From the NCBI RefSeq assembly GCF_000225825.1, contig NZ_AGBX01000006.1, forward strand, positions 310,001 to 374,000: a stretch of 64,000 nucleotides of DNA. The letters run 5' to 3'. The position numbers and the translations under genes are program-made. The notes below the pieces were generated by a model. That model was given only the letters and a program-made list of their open reading frames with translations. It made no database searches and was not told the DNA's origin. Below, in pieces: positions 31,040-41,021 of the stretch. How positions within the stretch are numbered: position 1 is the first letter of the stretch; each line of letters begins with the position of its first letter. The stretch comes from Brachybacterium squillarum M-6-3 (lineage in GTDB: Bacteria > Actinomycetota > Actinomycetes > Actinomycetales > Dermabacteraceae).

Positions 31040-31798
31040 ATGTCCGGGCATTCCAAGTGGGCGACCACGAAGCACAAGAAGGCCGCCATCGATGCCAAGC
31101 GCGGCAAGCTGTTCGCCAAGCTGATCAAGAACATCGAGGTGGCCGCGCGCGTGGGCGGTCCCGACCCGGCCGGCAACCCCACCCTCTTCGACGCCATCCA
31201 GAAGGCGAAGAAGTCCTCGGTGCCCAACGACAACATCGACCGCGCCGTCAAGCGCGGCGGCGGCCTGGACGGCGGCGGCGTCGACTACCAGACCCTGATG
31301 TACGAGGGCTACGCCCCCGGCGGCGTCGCGCTGCTGGTCGAGTGCCTCACCGACAACAAGAACCGCGCCGTCTCCGAGGTGCGCCTGGCCTTCACCCGCT
31401 CCGGCGGCAACATGGCCGACTCCGGCTCGGTGTCCTACATGTTCAACCGCAAGGGCGTGGTGACCCTGCCCGCCGAGGGCAACACCGAGGACGAGCTGCT
31501 CGAGGTGGTGCTCGACGCCGGCGCCGAGGAGATCTCCGAGGAGGGCGACACCTTCGAGATCATCTCGGAGGCCGCCGACGTGGTCGCCGTGCGCACCGCC
31601 CTGCAGGAGGCCGGGATCGACTACGACAGCGCCGAGGCGCAGTTCGTGCCGAACATCCGCACCGAGGTCGACCTCGACGGCGCCCGCAAGGTGCTGCGCC
31701 TGATCGACGCCCTCGAGGACAGCGACGACGTGCAGAACGTCTACTCCAACCTCGACATCCCCGCCGACGTCGCCGCGCAGCTCGACGACGAGGAGTGA
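31040..31798 (+). CDS. yebC: YebC/PmpR family protein
   Basis: 252 residues, full length. Begins [20 protein letters not shown] and contains the [20 protein letters not shown] segment typical of the family. Described as a DNA-binding regulator in some bacteria and, more recently, as a factor that helps ribosomes at difficult sequences. It stands directly before ruvC, the usual neighbour in many genomes. GGGAGGAG precedes the ATG. Confidence 0.95.
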   Translation: MSGHSKWATTKHKKAAIDAKRGKLFAKLIKNIEVAARVGGPDPAGNPTLFDAIQKAKKSSVPNDNIDRAVKRGGGLDGGGVDYQTLMYEGYAPGGVALLVECLTDNKNRAVSEVRLAFTRSGGNMADSGSVSYMFNRKGVVTLPAEGNTEDELLEVVLDAGAEEISEEGDTFEIISEAADVVAVRTALQEAGIDYDSAEAQFVPNIRTEVDLDGARKVLRLIDALEDSDDVQNVYSNLDIPADVAAQLDDEE

Positions 31799-31811
31799 GG
31801 GGCCCGGCGCG

Positions 31812-32402
31812 ATGAGCCTCCGGGTGCTGGGCGTGGACCCCGGCCTCACCCGCTGCGGCATCGGCGTGCTCGATGCCGGCCGCGGCCGCGGCGCCACCCT
31901 GGTGGACGCCGGGGTGATCCGCTCCGCCCCCGATGACGGCATCGACCAGCGGCTGCTGTCGATCTCCCGCGGCCTCGAGGAGACCATCGAGCGCCACGCC
32001 CCCGACGTGGTCGCCGTGGAGCGCGTGTTCAGCCAGAACAACATCTCCACGGTGATGGGCACCGCCCAGGTCTCCGGCATCGCGATCCTGCTGGCCGCCC
32101 AGCGCGGCATCCGCATCGCCATGCACACCCCCTCCGAGGTGAAGGCCGCCGTCACCGGCAGCGGCCGCGCCGACAAGAAGCAGATCCAGACCACCCTGGT
32201 GCGGATCCTGCGGCTGGACGCCCCGCCGCAGCCCGCCGACGCCGCCGACGCCGTCGCGATCGCCCTCACCCAGCTCTGGCGCGGCCCCGGCCCCGTCCGC
32301 ACCGACGCCACCGGCGGGGCCCGCACCAGCGCGCAGGCCGTCTGGGCCGAGGCGGAGCGCTCCGCGCGGCGCGCGCGGGAATCCTCCACCTCCCGCTTCT
32401 GA
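31812..32402 (+). CDS. ruvC: Holliday junction endonuclease RuvC
   Basis: 196 residues. RNase H-like fold with acidic catalytic residues: Asp in [12 protein letters not shown] (about 8), Glu in VAVERVF, and the C-terminal Asp pair in [15 protein letters not shown]. Cuts Holliday junctions branched by RuvAB. Starts 13 bases after yebC. The extra Arg/Ser-rich C-terminus is probably disordered. Confidence 0.95.
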   Translation: MSLRVLGVDPGLTRCGIGVLDAGRGRGATLVDAGVIRSAPDDGIDQRLLSISRGLEETIERHAPDVVAVERVFSQNNISTVMGTAQVSGIAILLAAQRGIRIAMHTPSEVKAAVTGSGRADKKQIQTTLVRILRLDAPPQPADAADAVAIALTQLWRGPGPVRTDATGGARTSAQAVWAEAERSARRARESSTSRF

Positions 32403-32418
32403 TCGAACAGATGTTCTA
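32403..32418. promoter_or_regulatory. LexA-binding SOS box upstream of ruvA
   Basis: TCGAAC-AGAT-GTTCTA matches the Gram-positive/actinobacterial SOS box TCGAAC-N4-GTTCGA at 11 of 12 defined bases. It overlaps the ruvA -10 box, the ideal place for repression. Confidence 0.75.
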
Positions 32419-32422
32419 GGGT
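32417..32422 (+). promoter_or_regulatory. -10 box, leaderless ruvA promoter
   Basis: TAGGGT, then 6 bases, then GTG 32429. Overlaps the right half of the LexA box. Confidence 0.5.
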
Positions 32423-32428
32423 GTCCGC

Positions 32429-33040
32429 GTGATCGCCACCCTCACCGGAACCGTCTCCTCCCTCGGGCTCGACTCCCTCGTGCTCGACGTGCGCGGCGTC
32501 GGCTACCTCGTCCGCACCACCCCCGCCGCGCTGGCCCACACCCGCCACGGCGCCGAGCTGACCCTGCACACCGAGCTGGTGGTGCGGGAGGACTCGATGA
32601 CCCTGTTCGGCTTCCCCGCGCCCGCCGAGGCGGAGGCCTTCCGGGTGGTGCAGTCCGTCAGCGGCATCGGGCCGCGGCTCGCGCTGTCGGTGCTGGCCGT
32701 GCTCTCCCCGGAGGACCTCGCCCGCGCGGTCGCCGCGCAGGACACCAAGGCCATCACCAAGGTCCCCGGCATCGGCCCGAAGGTCGCCGGCCGGATGATG
32801 CTGGAGCTCGGCGGGAAGCTCGCCCCGCCCGCCGATGCCGCCCCGGCCGCCGGGCAGGCCGCCCCTGCCGCCCCCGTCGACGCCGCCACCGCGCAGGTCG
32901 TCGAGGCCCTCGTCGGCCTCGGCTGGCCCGAGAAGGCCTCCGCGACCGCCGTCGAGGAGACCGCTGCCGAGCTCGGCGGTGCCCCCGAGGCCGGGGAGCT
33001 GCTGCGCGGCTCGCTGCGCCGCCTGGGCGGTGCCCGATGA
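32429..33040 (+). CDS. ruvA: Holliday junction branch migration protein RuvA
   Basis: 203 residues. N-terminal OB fold ([28 protein letters not shown] order), helix-hairpin-helix pairs ([26 protein letters not shown]) that hold the junction, an Ala/Pro linker and the C-terminal RuvB-binding domain (LVGLGW). The GTG start follows a LexA-controlled leaderless promoter, so ruvAB can be induced apart from ruvC. Overlaps ruvB by 4 bases. Confidence 0.95.
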   Translation: MIATLTGTVSSLGLDSLVLDVRGVGYLVRTTPAALAHTRHGAELTLHTELVVREDSMTLFGFPAPAEAEAFRVVQSVSGIGPRLALSVLAVLSPEDLARAVAAQDTKAITKVPGIGPKVAGRMMLELGGKLAPPADAAPAAGQAAPAAPVDAATAQVVEALVGLGWPEKASATAVEETAAELGGAPEAGELLRGSLRRLGGAR

Positions 33041-34134
33041 GGCTCGGCGAGCACGAGGGTTTCCCGGACGCGGACGGCGTCGACGCCACCGCCGAGGCGG
33101 AGGACCGCTCCCTGACCAGCGCCGAGTCCGGCGCCCTGGAGCGCGCCGCCGAGGCCGCGCTGCGCCCCAAGCGGCTGGAGGACTTCGTCGGCCAGGCCGT
33201 GGTGCGCGAGCAGCTCTCCCTGGTGCTGGACGCCGCCCGCGGCCGCGGCCGCCCGCCCGAGCACATGCTGCTCTCCGGCCCCCCGGGCCTCGGCAAGACC
33301 ACCCTGGCGATGATCATCGCCGCCGAACTCGGCACGCCCCTGCGCATCACCTCCGGCCCGGCCGTGCAGCACGCCGGGGACCTCGCCGCGATCCTCTCCT
33401 CCCTCGAGGAGGGCGAGGTCATGTTCATCGACGAGATCCACCGCCTCGCCCGCCCCGTCGAGGAGATGCTCTACATCGCGATGGAGGACTTCCGGGTCGA
33501 CGTGGTGGTCGGCAAGGGCGTCGGCGCCACCTCGATCCCGCTGGAGCTGCCGCCCTTCACCGTGGTCGGCGCGACCACCCGCGCCGGGCTGCTGCCGGCG
33601 CCGCTGCGCGACCGCTTCGGCTTCGTCGGCCACCTGGACTACTACCGCCCCGAGGAGCTGGACCGGGTGGTGCGCCGCTCCGCCGGGCAGCTCGGCGTCG
33701 ACATCGCCGGGGAGGCGGCCGCCGAGATCGCCTCCCGCTCCCGCGGCACCCCCCGCATCGCCAACCGGCTGCTGCGGCGGGTGCGGGACTGGGCCCAGGT
33801 GCGCGGCAGCGGCGCGCTGGACCTGCCCGCCGCCCGCGCCGCCCTCGAGGTCTACGAGGTCGACGCCCGCGGGCTGGACCGGCTGGACCGGGCCGTGCTC
33901 TCCGCCCTGTGTACCCGCTTCGCCGGGGGACCGGTGGGGCTGTCCACCCTCGCCGTCGCGGTGGGGGAGGAGACCGAGACCGTGGAGACCATGGTCGAGC
34001 CCTACCTGGTGCGCGAGGGCTTCCTGCTGCGCACCCCCCGCGGCCGGGCCGCCGCCCCCGCCGCCTGGGCCCACCTGGGCCTGCCCGTCCCCGAGACCGG
34101 CCCCGAGCAGTCCCCGATGCTGGGACGCTTCTGA
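33037..34134 (+). CDS. ruvB: Holliday junction DNA helicase RuvB
   Basis: 365 residues, AAA+ motor that drives branch migration with RuvA. Walker [11 protein letters not shown], Walker [10 protein letters not shown], sensor 1 [10 protein letters not shown], Arg finger region APLRDRFG, and a C-terminal winged helix ending GLPVPE. The opening 40 residues are acidic and variable. The ATG overlaps the ruvA stop (ATGA). Confidence 0.97.
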   Translation: MRLGEHEGFPDADGVDATAEAEDRSLTSAESGALERAAEAALRPKRLEDFVGQAVVREQLSLVLDAARGRGRPPEHMLLSGPPGLGKTTLAMIIAAELGTPLRITSGPAVQHAGDLAAILSSLEEGEVMFIDEIHRLARPVEEMLYIAMEDFRVDVVVGKGVGATSIPLELPPFTVVGATTRAGLLPAPLRDRFGFVGHLDYYRPEELDRVVRRSAGQLGVDIAGEAAAEIASRSRGTPRIANRLLRRVRDWAQVRGSGALDLPAARAALEVYEVDARGLDRLDRAVLSALCTRFAGGPVGLSTLAVAVGEETETVETMVEPYLVREGFLLRTPRGRAAAPAAWAHLGLPVPETGPEQSPMLGRF

Positions 34135-34353
34135 GCACTGCCCCTCCGCAGGCCCCGCGACGCCGCGCCGGAGCCCGCTCGCCGGTCCGCGGTTGACGTC
34201 GTGACCCGGGGTTCCGTGCAGCCCGGGTGAGGGTCGTCCCCTCCTGGACGCCCTGCCGGGGCGCGCGCGGGCACGGCGGGTAGAGTGGTCCGGTCAGCCG
34301 TCCGCGGCAGGCTCCCGTGCGGCCGTATCGGCCCGGGCCTGCCCGTGGTGCCG

Positions 34354-34373
34354 CCCCGGCCGAGGAGCCGGGG
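34354..34373 (+). other. Hairpin in the yajC leader
   Basis: CCCCGGC and GCCGGGG pair over a 6-base loop, ending about 27 bases before the yajC start. It could be a weak attenuator or simply GC-rich chance. Confidence 0.3.
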
Positions 34374-34399
34374 CCGGCCCGTCCACCGAGAGGAACCCT

Positions 34400-34801
34400 G
34401 TGGAACTCCTGCCCCTGCTGCTCATCTTCGCCGTCCTGCTGCTGCCGATGCTGTTCATGTCCAACCGCCAGCGCAAGGCGCAGCGCGAGCAGCAGGAGCG
34501 CATCAGCCAGCTCGGCGTGGGCGACGAGGTCCGCACCCACTCCGGCTTCTACGGCCTGATCGTCGAGGAGTACGACGACCTGGTCGTGCTCGAGTCCGAG
34601 GACGGCACCCAGTCCAAGTGGGCCCGCCAGGCCATCGCCATGAGCGTGGACCCCACCCCGGAGGAGGAGCTGGCCGAGGACGGCACCCCGGCCGCCCCCG
34701 GTGAGACCGTCGACAGCACCGCCACTCCCGCCGACGCCTCGGACGAGGTCCCCGGCGTCACCGCCCGCGACGAGGACGCCGACGCGCGCCGCGAGCGCTG
34801 A
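34400..34801 (+). CDS. yajC: Preprotein translocase subunit YajC
   Basis: 133 residues from GTG 34400 after GAGAGGAACCC. One N-terminal membrane segment (LLPLLLIFAVLLLPMLFM), then the RQRKAQREQQERISQLGVGD and VRTHSGFYG regions typical of YajC. The last 45 residues are acidic and variable. Partner of SecDF, directly downstream. Confidence 0.93.
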   Translation: MELLPLLLIFAVLLLPMLFMSNRQRKAQREQQERISQLGVGDEVRTHSGFYGLIVEEYDDLVVLESEDGTQSKWARQAIAMSVDPTPEEELAEDGTPAAPGETVDSTATPADASDEVPGVTARDEDADARRER

Positions 34802-34841
34802 GCGCCCGCCTCCCCGCTTCCCCCGACAGGAACGCACCTCC

Positions 34842-36698
34842 ATGTCCGCACGCCGCATCCCGCTGATGGTCCTCGCCGTCCTGATCCTCCTGCTCGGCGG
34901 GGGGATCGGGGCCGGCGTCTGGAAGGGCGGCTGGTCGCCCACCCCGCAGCTCGCCCTGGACCTCGAGGGCGGCACGCAGGTGATCCTGCAGGCCCAGACC
35001 ACCGACGGCTCCACCATCGACCGCGAGTCGATGGAGCAGGCCCGCCAGATCATCAGCCAGCGGGTGAACGCCCTGGGCGTCTCGGAGACCGAGATCTCCA
35101 TCCAGGGCGGCACCAACATCGTCGTGGACATCCCCGGCACCCTGGACCAGGAGACCTCCGAGGCGCTGCGCCAGACCGCCTCCATGAGCTTCCGTCCCGT
35201 GCTCGGCGCGGTCGCCCCCGAGGGCGTCGACTCCGGCGCCTCCGACGCCGGGGGAGCCTCCGATGCGGGCGGCGCCTCCGACGCCGGCGGCGAGGAGGCC
35301 CTCGAGGAGGCCACCGAGGAGTCCGAGGCCCCCGCGGACCCCTCCGCCCTGCAGTTCCAGGGCCTGGTCAGCGAGGACACCTCGATGGCCCCCGCCACCT
35401 CCACCGACGGCGGCGAGCTCGCCTACCCGGCCTGGTCCCTGGACTGGCTCACCACCGAGCTGCAGACCGAGCTGATGACGGTGGACTGCACCGACCCCGC
35501 CGCGCAGCAGGAGGCCGTGGCCGACGCCCCGGCCGACGAGCCCGTGGTCGCCTGCGACCCCGACGGCACCCAGAAGTTCCTGCTCGGCCCCGAGGTGGTG
35601 GCCGGCTCCAGCATCGAGAACGCCACCGCCGGCGCGGAGACCAATCCCTCCAGTGGGCAGGCCACCGGCTACTACGTGGTGAACATGAGCTTCGGCGACG
35701 AGGGGGCCCAGGCCTTCGCCGACATGACCAGCGCCCTGTACGACGGCGAGGGCTCCACCGCCGCCTTCGGCATCGTGCTGGACGGCCAGGTGATCTCCGC
35801 CCCGCAGGTGCAGGAGCCCTCCCCGAACGGCGAGGCCCAGATCTCCGGCGAGTTCACCGAGGAGCAGGCCAGCCAGCTCGCCGACCAGCTCCGCTTCGGC
35901 GCCCTGCCGCTCGAGTTCGAGGTCGCCTCCGAGCAGCAGATCTCCGCCACCCTCGGCGAGGACCAGCTCGAGATGGGCCTGATCGCCGGGCTGATCGGCC
36001 TGGCCCTGGTGGTGCTGTACGCCTTCGCCCAGTACCGGGTGCTGGCCGTCGTCACCACCTCCAGCCTGCTGGTGATGGGCCTGCTCACCTACTCCGTGCT
36101 GACCGTGCTCTCGAACATCCCCGACATCGGCTACCGGCTCTCGCTGGCGGGCGTCGCGGGCCTGATCGTCGCGATCGCCTTCACCGCCGACTCCTTCATC
36201 GTCTACTTCGAGCGCGTGCGGGACGAGATCCGCGAGGGACGCGGCATCGCGGCGGCCGTGGACCACGGCTGGAACCGCGCCAAGCGCACCATCCTCGCCT
36301 CCGACGCGGTCAACCTCATCGCGGCCGTCGTGCTGTACCTGCTGTCCACCGGCGGCGTGCGCGGCTTCGCCTTCGTGCTCGGCGTGACCACCGTGCTCGA
36401 CCTGCTGGTGGTGTTCCTGTTCACCCACCCGGTGCTGCGAGCCCTGGTCACCACCCGCTTCTTCGGCAAGGGCCACCCCATGAGCGGCCTGGACCCGGCG
36501 CTGCTGGGCCGGGACGTCCCCGCCTACGCCGGCCGCGGCCGGGTCCGCTCGGCCGCCGAGCGCGGCCGCGACGGCGAGGCCGCCCGCGAGACCCTCGCCG
36601 AGCGCAAGGCCCGCCTCGCCCGCGAGGAGGCCGCCGCCGCGGAGGACGGATCCACGGCGCCCGCCGACCGTCCCGACGATCGTGAGGAGGAGCGATGA
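34842..36698 (+). CDS. secD: Protein translocase subunit SecD
   Basis: 618 residues from ATG 34842. First membrane segment at about 6-25, then LALDLEGGTQVILQA (D1 motif), a large extracellular P1 region and five membrane helices near the C-terminus with the DSFIVYFERVRDEIREG motif. Uses the proton gradient to pull secreted proteins across the membrane with SecF. The P1 region holds an insertion of repeated SDAGGA units and acidic residues (about 130-165). The C-terminal tail is long, charged and cytosolic. Overlaps secF by 4 bases. Confidence 0.95.
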   Translation: MSARRIPLMVLAVLILLLGGGIGAGVWKGGWSPTPQLALDLEGGTQVILQAQTTDGSTIDRESMEQARQIISQRVNALGVSETEISIQGGTNIVVDIPGTLDQETSEALRQTASMSFRPVLGAVAPEGVDSGASDAGGASDAGGASDAGGEEALEEATEESEAPADPSALQFQGLVSEDTSMAPATSTDGGELAYPAWSLDWLTTELQTELMTVDCTDPAAQQEAVADAPADEPVVACDPDGTQKFLLGPEVVAGSSIENATAGAETNPSSGQATGYYVVNMSFGDEGAQAFADMTSALYDGEGSTAAFGIVLDGQVISAPQVQEPSPNGEAQISGEFTEEQASQLADQLRFGALPLEFEVASEQQISATLGEDQLEMGLIAGLIGLALVVLYAFAQYRVLAVVTTSSLLVMGLLTYSVLTVLSNIPDIGYRLSLAGVAGLIVAIAFTADSFIVYFERVRDEIREGRGIAAAVDHGWNRAKRTILASDAVNLIAAVVLYLLSTGGVRGFAFVLGVTTVLDLLVVFLFTHPVLRALVTTRFFGKGHPMSGLDPALLGRDVPAYAGRGRVRSAAERGRDGEAARETLAERKARLAREEAAAAEDGSTAPADRPDDREEER

Positions 36699-37879
36699 CC
36701 GCCACGCTCTCCCGGGCCGGCAACGCCCTGCACGACGGCACCCGCTCGGTGCCGATCGTCCGTCGCCGCCGCACCTGGTACCTGATCAGCGTCGCCGTCG
36801 TGCTCGTGCTCGGCGCCCTGGCGCTGCTGCGCGGCCCGAACCTCGGCATCGAGTTCACCGGCGGCTCCGAGTTCCAGGTCGCCGGGGTCTCCTCGACCGA
36901 CCAGACCGCCGCCCGCGACATCGTGCGCGAGGAGTTGCCGGACACCGAGCCCAAGATCACCGTGATCGGTGGGGACACCCTGCGGGTGCAGACCACCCAG
37001 CTGGACTCCACGCAGACCGCCACCATCGCCCAGGAGCTCGCCGAGGGGTACGGGGTCGAGGCCGAGGCGGTCTCCACCTCGTACATCGGCCCGGTCTGGG
37101 GCGCCGACATCACCCAGAAGATGCTCCGCGGCATCCTGGTGTTCCTGGTGCTGGTGGCCGCCGCGATGGCGCTGTACTTCCGAGACCTGCGGGTCTCCGG
37201 CGCCGCGATGATCGCCCTGTTCCACGACATGCTGATCACCGCCGCCGTGTACGGCGTGGTCGGCTTCGAGATCACCCCGGGCACCGTGATCGGCTTCCTC
37301 ACCATCCTCGGCTACTCGCTATACGACACCATCGTCGTCTTCGACAAGGTCCGCGAGAACACCGCCGGCATGTCCGACACCCGCGGCCCCGCCTACGCGG
37401 GCCGGGTGGAGCTCGCCGCGAACCAGACCCTGGTGCGCTCCATCAACACCTCCGTGGTGGCCCTGCTGCCGGTCGGCTCGATCCTCGTGATCGGCGCCTT
37501 CCTGCTGGGCGCCGGCACCCTGAAGGACATTTCCCTGGCGCTGTTCGTCGGCATCCTCGCCGGCACCTACTCCTCGATCTTCCTGGCCCCCGGCCTGCTG
37601 GTGGACCTGCACCGCATCGGCGGCCGGCGCCGCGGCAAGGCCGCGCATCCGGCGGAGGCCCCCGCGGGCCGCCGGGCCGCTGCCCCGCGGCGCGGCACCG
37701 AGGCCGAGGAGACCGGGGACGATCCGGAGGGCGCCTCCTCCTCGGAGGCCACTGCGGCCGGCACCCCCTCCACCGGCTCGGCCTCCGGCGACACCGCTCG
37801 CTCCCGCGCCGCCGCGGCCGCCCCGGCCCGTCGTCAGCCCCGCCGCAGCACGCGGCGCGGGCGCTCCAGCTCCCGGTGA
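36695..37879 (+). CDS. secF: Protein translocase subunit SecF
   Basis: 394 residues. LGIEFTGGSEFQV marks the SecF P1 start, followed by five membrane helices with GYSLYDTIVVFDKVREN, the conserved SecF motif. The last 90 residues are Ala/Arg/Ser-rich, cytosolic and probably disordered. Its ATG overlaps the secD stop (ATGA). Confidence 0.96.
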   Translation: MTATLSRAGNALHDGTRSVPIVRRRRTWYLISVAVVLVLGALALLRGPNLGIEFTGGSEFQVAGVSSTDQTAARDIVREELPDTEPKITVIGGDTLRVQTTQLDSTQTATIAQELAEGYGVEAEAVSTSYIGPVWGADITQKMLRGILVFLVLVAAAMALYFRDLRVSGAAMIALFHDMLITAAVYGVVGFEITPGTVIGFLTILGYSLYDTIVVFDKVRENTAGMSDTRGPAYAGRVELAANQTLVRSINTSVVALLPVGSILVIGAFLLGAGTLKDISLALFVGILAGTYSSIFLAPGLLVDLHRIGGRRRGKAAHPAEAPAGRRAAAPRRGTEAEETGDDPEGASSSEATAAGTPSTGSASGDTARSRAAAAAPARRQPRRSTRRGRSSSR

Positions 37880-37889
37880 GGAACCCCAG

Positions 37890-38444
37890 ATGAGCACCCC
37901 CAGCCCCTCCCTCGACCGCGTCCAGGAGCTGCGCAGCAGCCACATCGGGGAGTACCCCGACTTCCCGCAGCCCGGGATCCTGTTCCGCGACATCACCCCG
38001 CTGCTGCGTGACGCCGGCGCGCTGCGCGAGATCATCGCCCACTGGCGCACCCTGCTGCCCGAGGGCATCGAGTACGTCGTCGGCACCGAGGCCCGCGGCT
38101 TCGTGCTCGGCGCGCCGCTGGCCTACGAGCTCGGCGCCGGCTTCATCCCCGTCCGCAAGGCCGGCAAGCTGCCCGGCAATCCGGCCAGCCTGCGCTACGA
38201 CCTGGAGTACGGCAGCGCCGAGGTGCAGATCCCCGAGGACTGCCTGCCCGCCGGTGCCCGCACCGTGGTGATCGACGACCTGCTGGCCACCGGCGGGACC
38301 GCCGCCGCCACCATCGAGCTGGTGCGCCGCTTCGACGTCGAGCTGCTCGGCGCCTCCTTCCTCATCGAGCTCGAGGGTCTCGGCGGCCGCGAGGCCATCC
38401 CCGCCGACGTGCCCGTCTCCGCGGTCTGGTCCTTCCCGAACTGA
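37890..38444 (+). CDS. apt: Adenine phosphoribosyltransferase
   Basis: 184 residues. Salvages adenine to AMP with PRPP. The PRPP loop is VVIDDLLATGGTAAATIEL; FPQPGILFRDITPLL and GTEARGFVLG are family motifs. The secDF-apt-relA order is the usual actinobacterial arrangement. Starts 10 bases after secF, with GAGGAACCCC before the ATG. Confidence 0.96.
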   Translation: MSTPSPSLDRVQELRSSHIGEYPDFPQPGILFRDITPLLRDAGALREIIAHWRTLLPEGIEYVVGTEARGFVLGAPLAYELGAGFIPVRKAGKLPGNPASLRYDLEYGSAEVQIPEDCLPAGARTVVIDDLLATGGTAAATIELVRRFDVELLGASFLIELEGLGGREAIPADVPVSAVWSFPN

Positions 38445-38591
38445 GCCCCGCCCGCCGGCCCGTCGCCGTGCCCGCGGGCATCGCCGTCCCCGCCCCGGGA
38501 GGGTTACCGCTTCGTCACGGCTCCGTGGCTGGGGACGGGACCTTTCTCCCGCGCGCGTAGACTGTCCGATCACAGAGGCAGGAGGCGTGCG

Positions 38592-41021
38592 ATGACGGAT
38601 CGACCCGAGTCCGAGGACTCCGCGGCCCGGACCCAGGCCGCCCCGGCGCCCGGTGCCCGCGCGGAGACCCCCACCTCCCCGCCCTCCCCGGCGACCAGCA
38701 CCGGCGCGATCCGGCGCCCCCGCTCCCGCCTGGCCTTCTTCGGCTCCCGCGGCGGCAGCACCGCCGTCGACCCTCTGCTGGCGCCCCTGCTGGAGACCAT
38801 GGGCTCGGTCAGCCCCAAGGAGGACCTGGGCCTGGTCCAGCGCGCCTACACGGTGGCCGAGCGCGCCCACCGCGGTCAGCAGCGCAAGAGCGGCGACCCG
38901 TACATCACCCATCCGGTCTCGGTGGCGACGATCCTCGCCGAGCTGGGCTCCCCGGCCGAGGTGGTCGCCGCGGCGCTGCTGCACGACACCGTCGAGGACA
39001 CCGACTACTCCCTCGATCAGCTCCGCGCCGACTTCGGCGAGGTCATCGCCGTGATGGTCGACGGCGTCACCAAGCTGGACAAGGTCACCTATGGCGAGGC
39101 CGCCCAGGCCGAGACCGTGCGCAAGATGATCGTGGCGATGAGCCGCGACGTGCGGGTGCTGCTTATCAAGCTCGCCGACCGCCTCCACAACGCCCGGACC
39201 TGGAAGTACGTCCCGGCCGCCTCCGCGGAGCGCAAGGCCAAGGAGACGCTGGAGATCTACGCGCCGCTCGCGCACCGCCTGGGCCTGAACACCATCAAGT
39301 GGGAGCTGGAGGACCGCTCCTTCCAGGTGCTCTACCCCAAGGTGTACGAGGAGATCGTGGCGCTGGTCGCCCAGCACGCCCCCGCCCGCGAGCAGTACCT
39401 GCGCAGCGTCTCCGGCCAGATCCTGGAGGACCTCAAGCAGGCCCGCATCAAGGCCGAGGTCACCGGGCGCCCCAAGCACTACTACTCGATCTATCAGAAG
39501 ATGATCGTCCGCGGCCGCGACTTCGCCGACATCTACGACCTGGTCGGGGTGCGGGTGCTGGTGGACACCGTGCGCGACTGTTACGCCGTGCTGGGCACCC
39601 TGCACGCGCGCTGGTCCCCGGTGCCCGGGCGCTTCAAGGACTACATCGCCCTGCCCAAGTTCAACCTCTACCAGTCGCTGCACACCACGGTGATCGGCCC
39701 CACCGGCAAGCCGGTGGAGATCCAGATCCGCACCTGGGAGATGCACCGCCGCGCCGAGTACGGTGTCGCCGCCCACTGGAAGTACAAGGCGATGGCCGGC
39801 GGCGCTCCCGGGGGAGCGGCCGCCCAGCCGATCGCCAGCGAGGGCGCCTGGCTGCGCCAGCTGATGGACTGGCAGAAGGACACCACCGACTCCGGGGAGT
39901 TCCTGGACTCGCTGCGCTTCGAGATCAACACGCAGGAGGTGTACGTCTTCACGCCGAAGGGGGACGTGCTCGCCCTGCCGCAGGGTTCCACCCCGGTGGA
40001 CTTCGCCTACGCCGTGCATACCGAAGTGGGCCACCGCACGATCGGCGCCCGCGTCAACGGCCGCCTGGTCTCCCTCGAGTCGACGCTGGACACGGGCGAC
40101 GTGGTCGAGGTCTTCACCTCGAAATCGCAGGAGGCCGGGCCCAGCCGTGACTGGTTGGGCTTCGTGAAGTCCCCGCGGGCCCGCTCGAAGATCCGCCAGT
40201 GGTTCACCAAGGAGCGCCGCGAGGAGGCCCTCGAGCGCGGCCGCGAGGAGCTGGCCAAGGCGCTGCGCCGCCAGGACATCCCGATGCGGCGCCTGCTCAC
40301 CCACGAGACCCTGAACGCCGTGGCGGGGGACCTCAACCTCGGCTCCATCGACGCCCTGTACACCTCGATCGGGGAGGGCCACACCGGCGCCCAGAACGTG
40401 GTGGAGAAGCTGCGCGCCACCTTCGGCGGCAGCGACGGCGCCGAGGAGGACGTGGCCGAGTCCACCGTCCCCACCTGGGTGCGCCCCCCGGCGCCGAAGG
40501 ACCGCTCCGAGCGCCGCACCGCGCAGACCGATCAAGGGGTCGTGGTCGACGGCCAGACCGATCTGTGGGTGAAGCTCGCCAAGTGCTGCGGCCCGGTGCC
40601 GGGCGATCCCATCGTCGGCTTCGTGACCCGCGGCAACGGCATCTCGGTGCACCACCGGGACTGCTCCAACGCCGTGCAGCTCACCGAGCAGCAGCCGGAC
40701 CGGATGGTGCCGGTCTCCTGGTCGGGCCGCCACAGCACCGCCTACCTGGTGCACATCAAGGTGGAGGCCCTGGACCGGCCGCGGCTGCTCACCGACCTCG
40801 CGCTGGTCATCTCCGATCAGCAGGTGAACCTGCATTCGGCCTCGGCGCAGTCCAACGCCGACCGGCTCGCCGCGACCTACTTCTCCTTCGAGCTGGCGGA
40901 TCCGACGCATCTGGCCGCCGTGCTCTCCCAGGTGCGCAAGGTGGAGGGCGTCTACGACGTCTACCGGGTGACCGCCGACGGCAAGGCCGTGGGCGCCTCG
41001 GAGCCGCTGACCGTGGTCTGA
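38592..41021 (+). CDS. relA: Bifunctional (p)ppGpp synthetase/hydrolase
   Basis: 809 residues. Controls the stringent response. HD hydrolase domain intact (HPVSVATILAEL; HDTVEDT with His 131-Asp 132), then the synthetase domain (GRPKHYYSIYQKM; DLVGVRVLV; YQSLHTTV), TGS domain (EVYVFTPKGDVLALPQGSTP), zinc-finger-like region with KCCGPVPGD, and a C-terminal ACT domain. Both activities should be present. The first 60 residues are low-complexity Pro/Ala/Ser. A TAGACT box at 38558-38563 lies 28 bases before the start. The 3' end overlaps the convergent gene by 61 bases. Confidence 0.96.
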   Translation: MTDRPESEDSAARTQAAPAPGARAETPTSPPSPATSTGAIRRPRSRLAFFGSRGGSTAVDPLLAPLLETMGSVSPKEDLGLVQRAYTVAERAHRGQQRKSGDPYITHPVSVATILAELGSPAEVVAAALLHDTVEDTDYSLDQLRADFGEVIAVMVDGVTKLDKVTYGEAAQAETVRKMIVAMSRDVRVLLIKLADRLHNARTWKYVPAASAERKAKETLEIYAPLAHRLGLNTIKWELEDRSFQVLYPKVYEEIVALVAQHAPAREQYLRSVSGQILEDLKQARIKAEVTGRPKHYYSIYQKMIVRGRDFADIYDLVGVRVLVDTVRDCYAVLGTLHARWSPVPGRFKDYIALPKFNLYQSLHTTVIGPTGKPVEIQIRTWEMHRRAEYGVAAHWKYKAMAGGAPGGAAAQPIASEGAWLRQLMDWQKDTTDSGEFLDSLRFEINTQEVYVFTPKGDVLALPQGSTPVDFAYAVHTEVGHRTIGARVNGRLVSLESTLDTGDVVEVFTSKSQEAGPSRDWLGFVKSPRARSKIRQWFTKERREEALERGREELAKALRRQDIPMRRLLTHETLNAVAGDLNLGSIDALYTSIGEGHTGAQNVVEKLRATFGGSDGAEEDVAESTVPTWVRPPAPKDRSERRTAQTDQGVVVDGQTDLWVKLAKCCGPVPGDPIVGFVTRGNGISVHHRDCSNAVQLTEQQPDRMVPVSWSGRHSTAYLVHIKVEALDRPRLLTDLALVISDQQVNLHSASAQSNADRLAATYFSFELADPTHLAAVLSQVRKVEGVYDVYRVTADGKAVGASEPLTVV

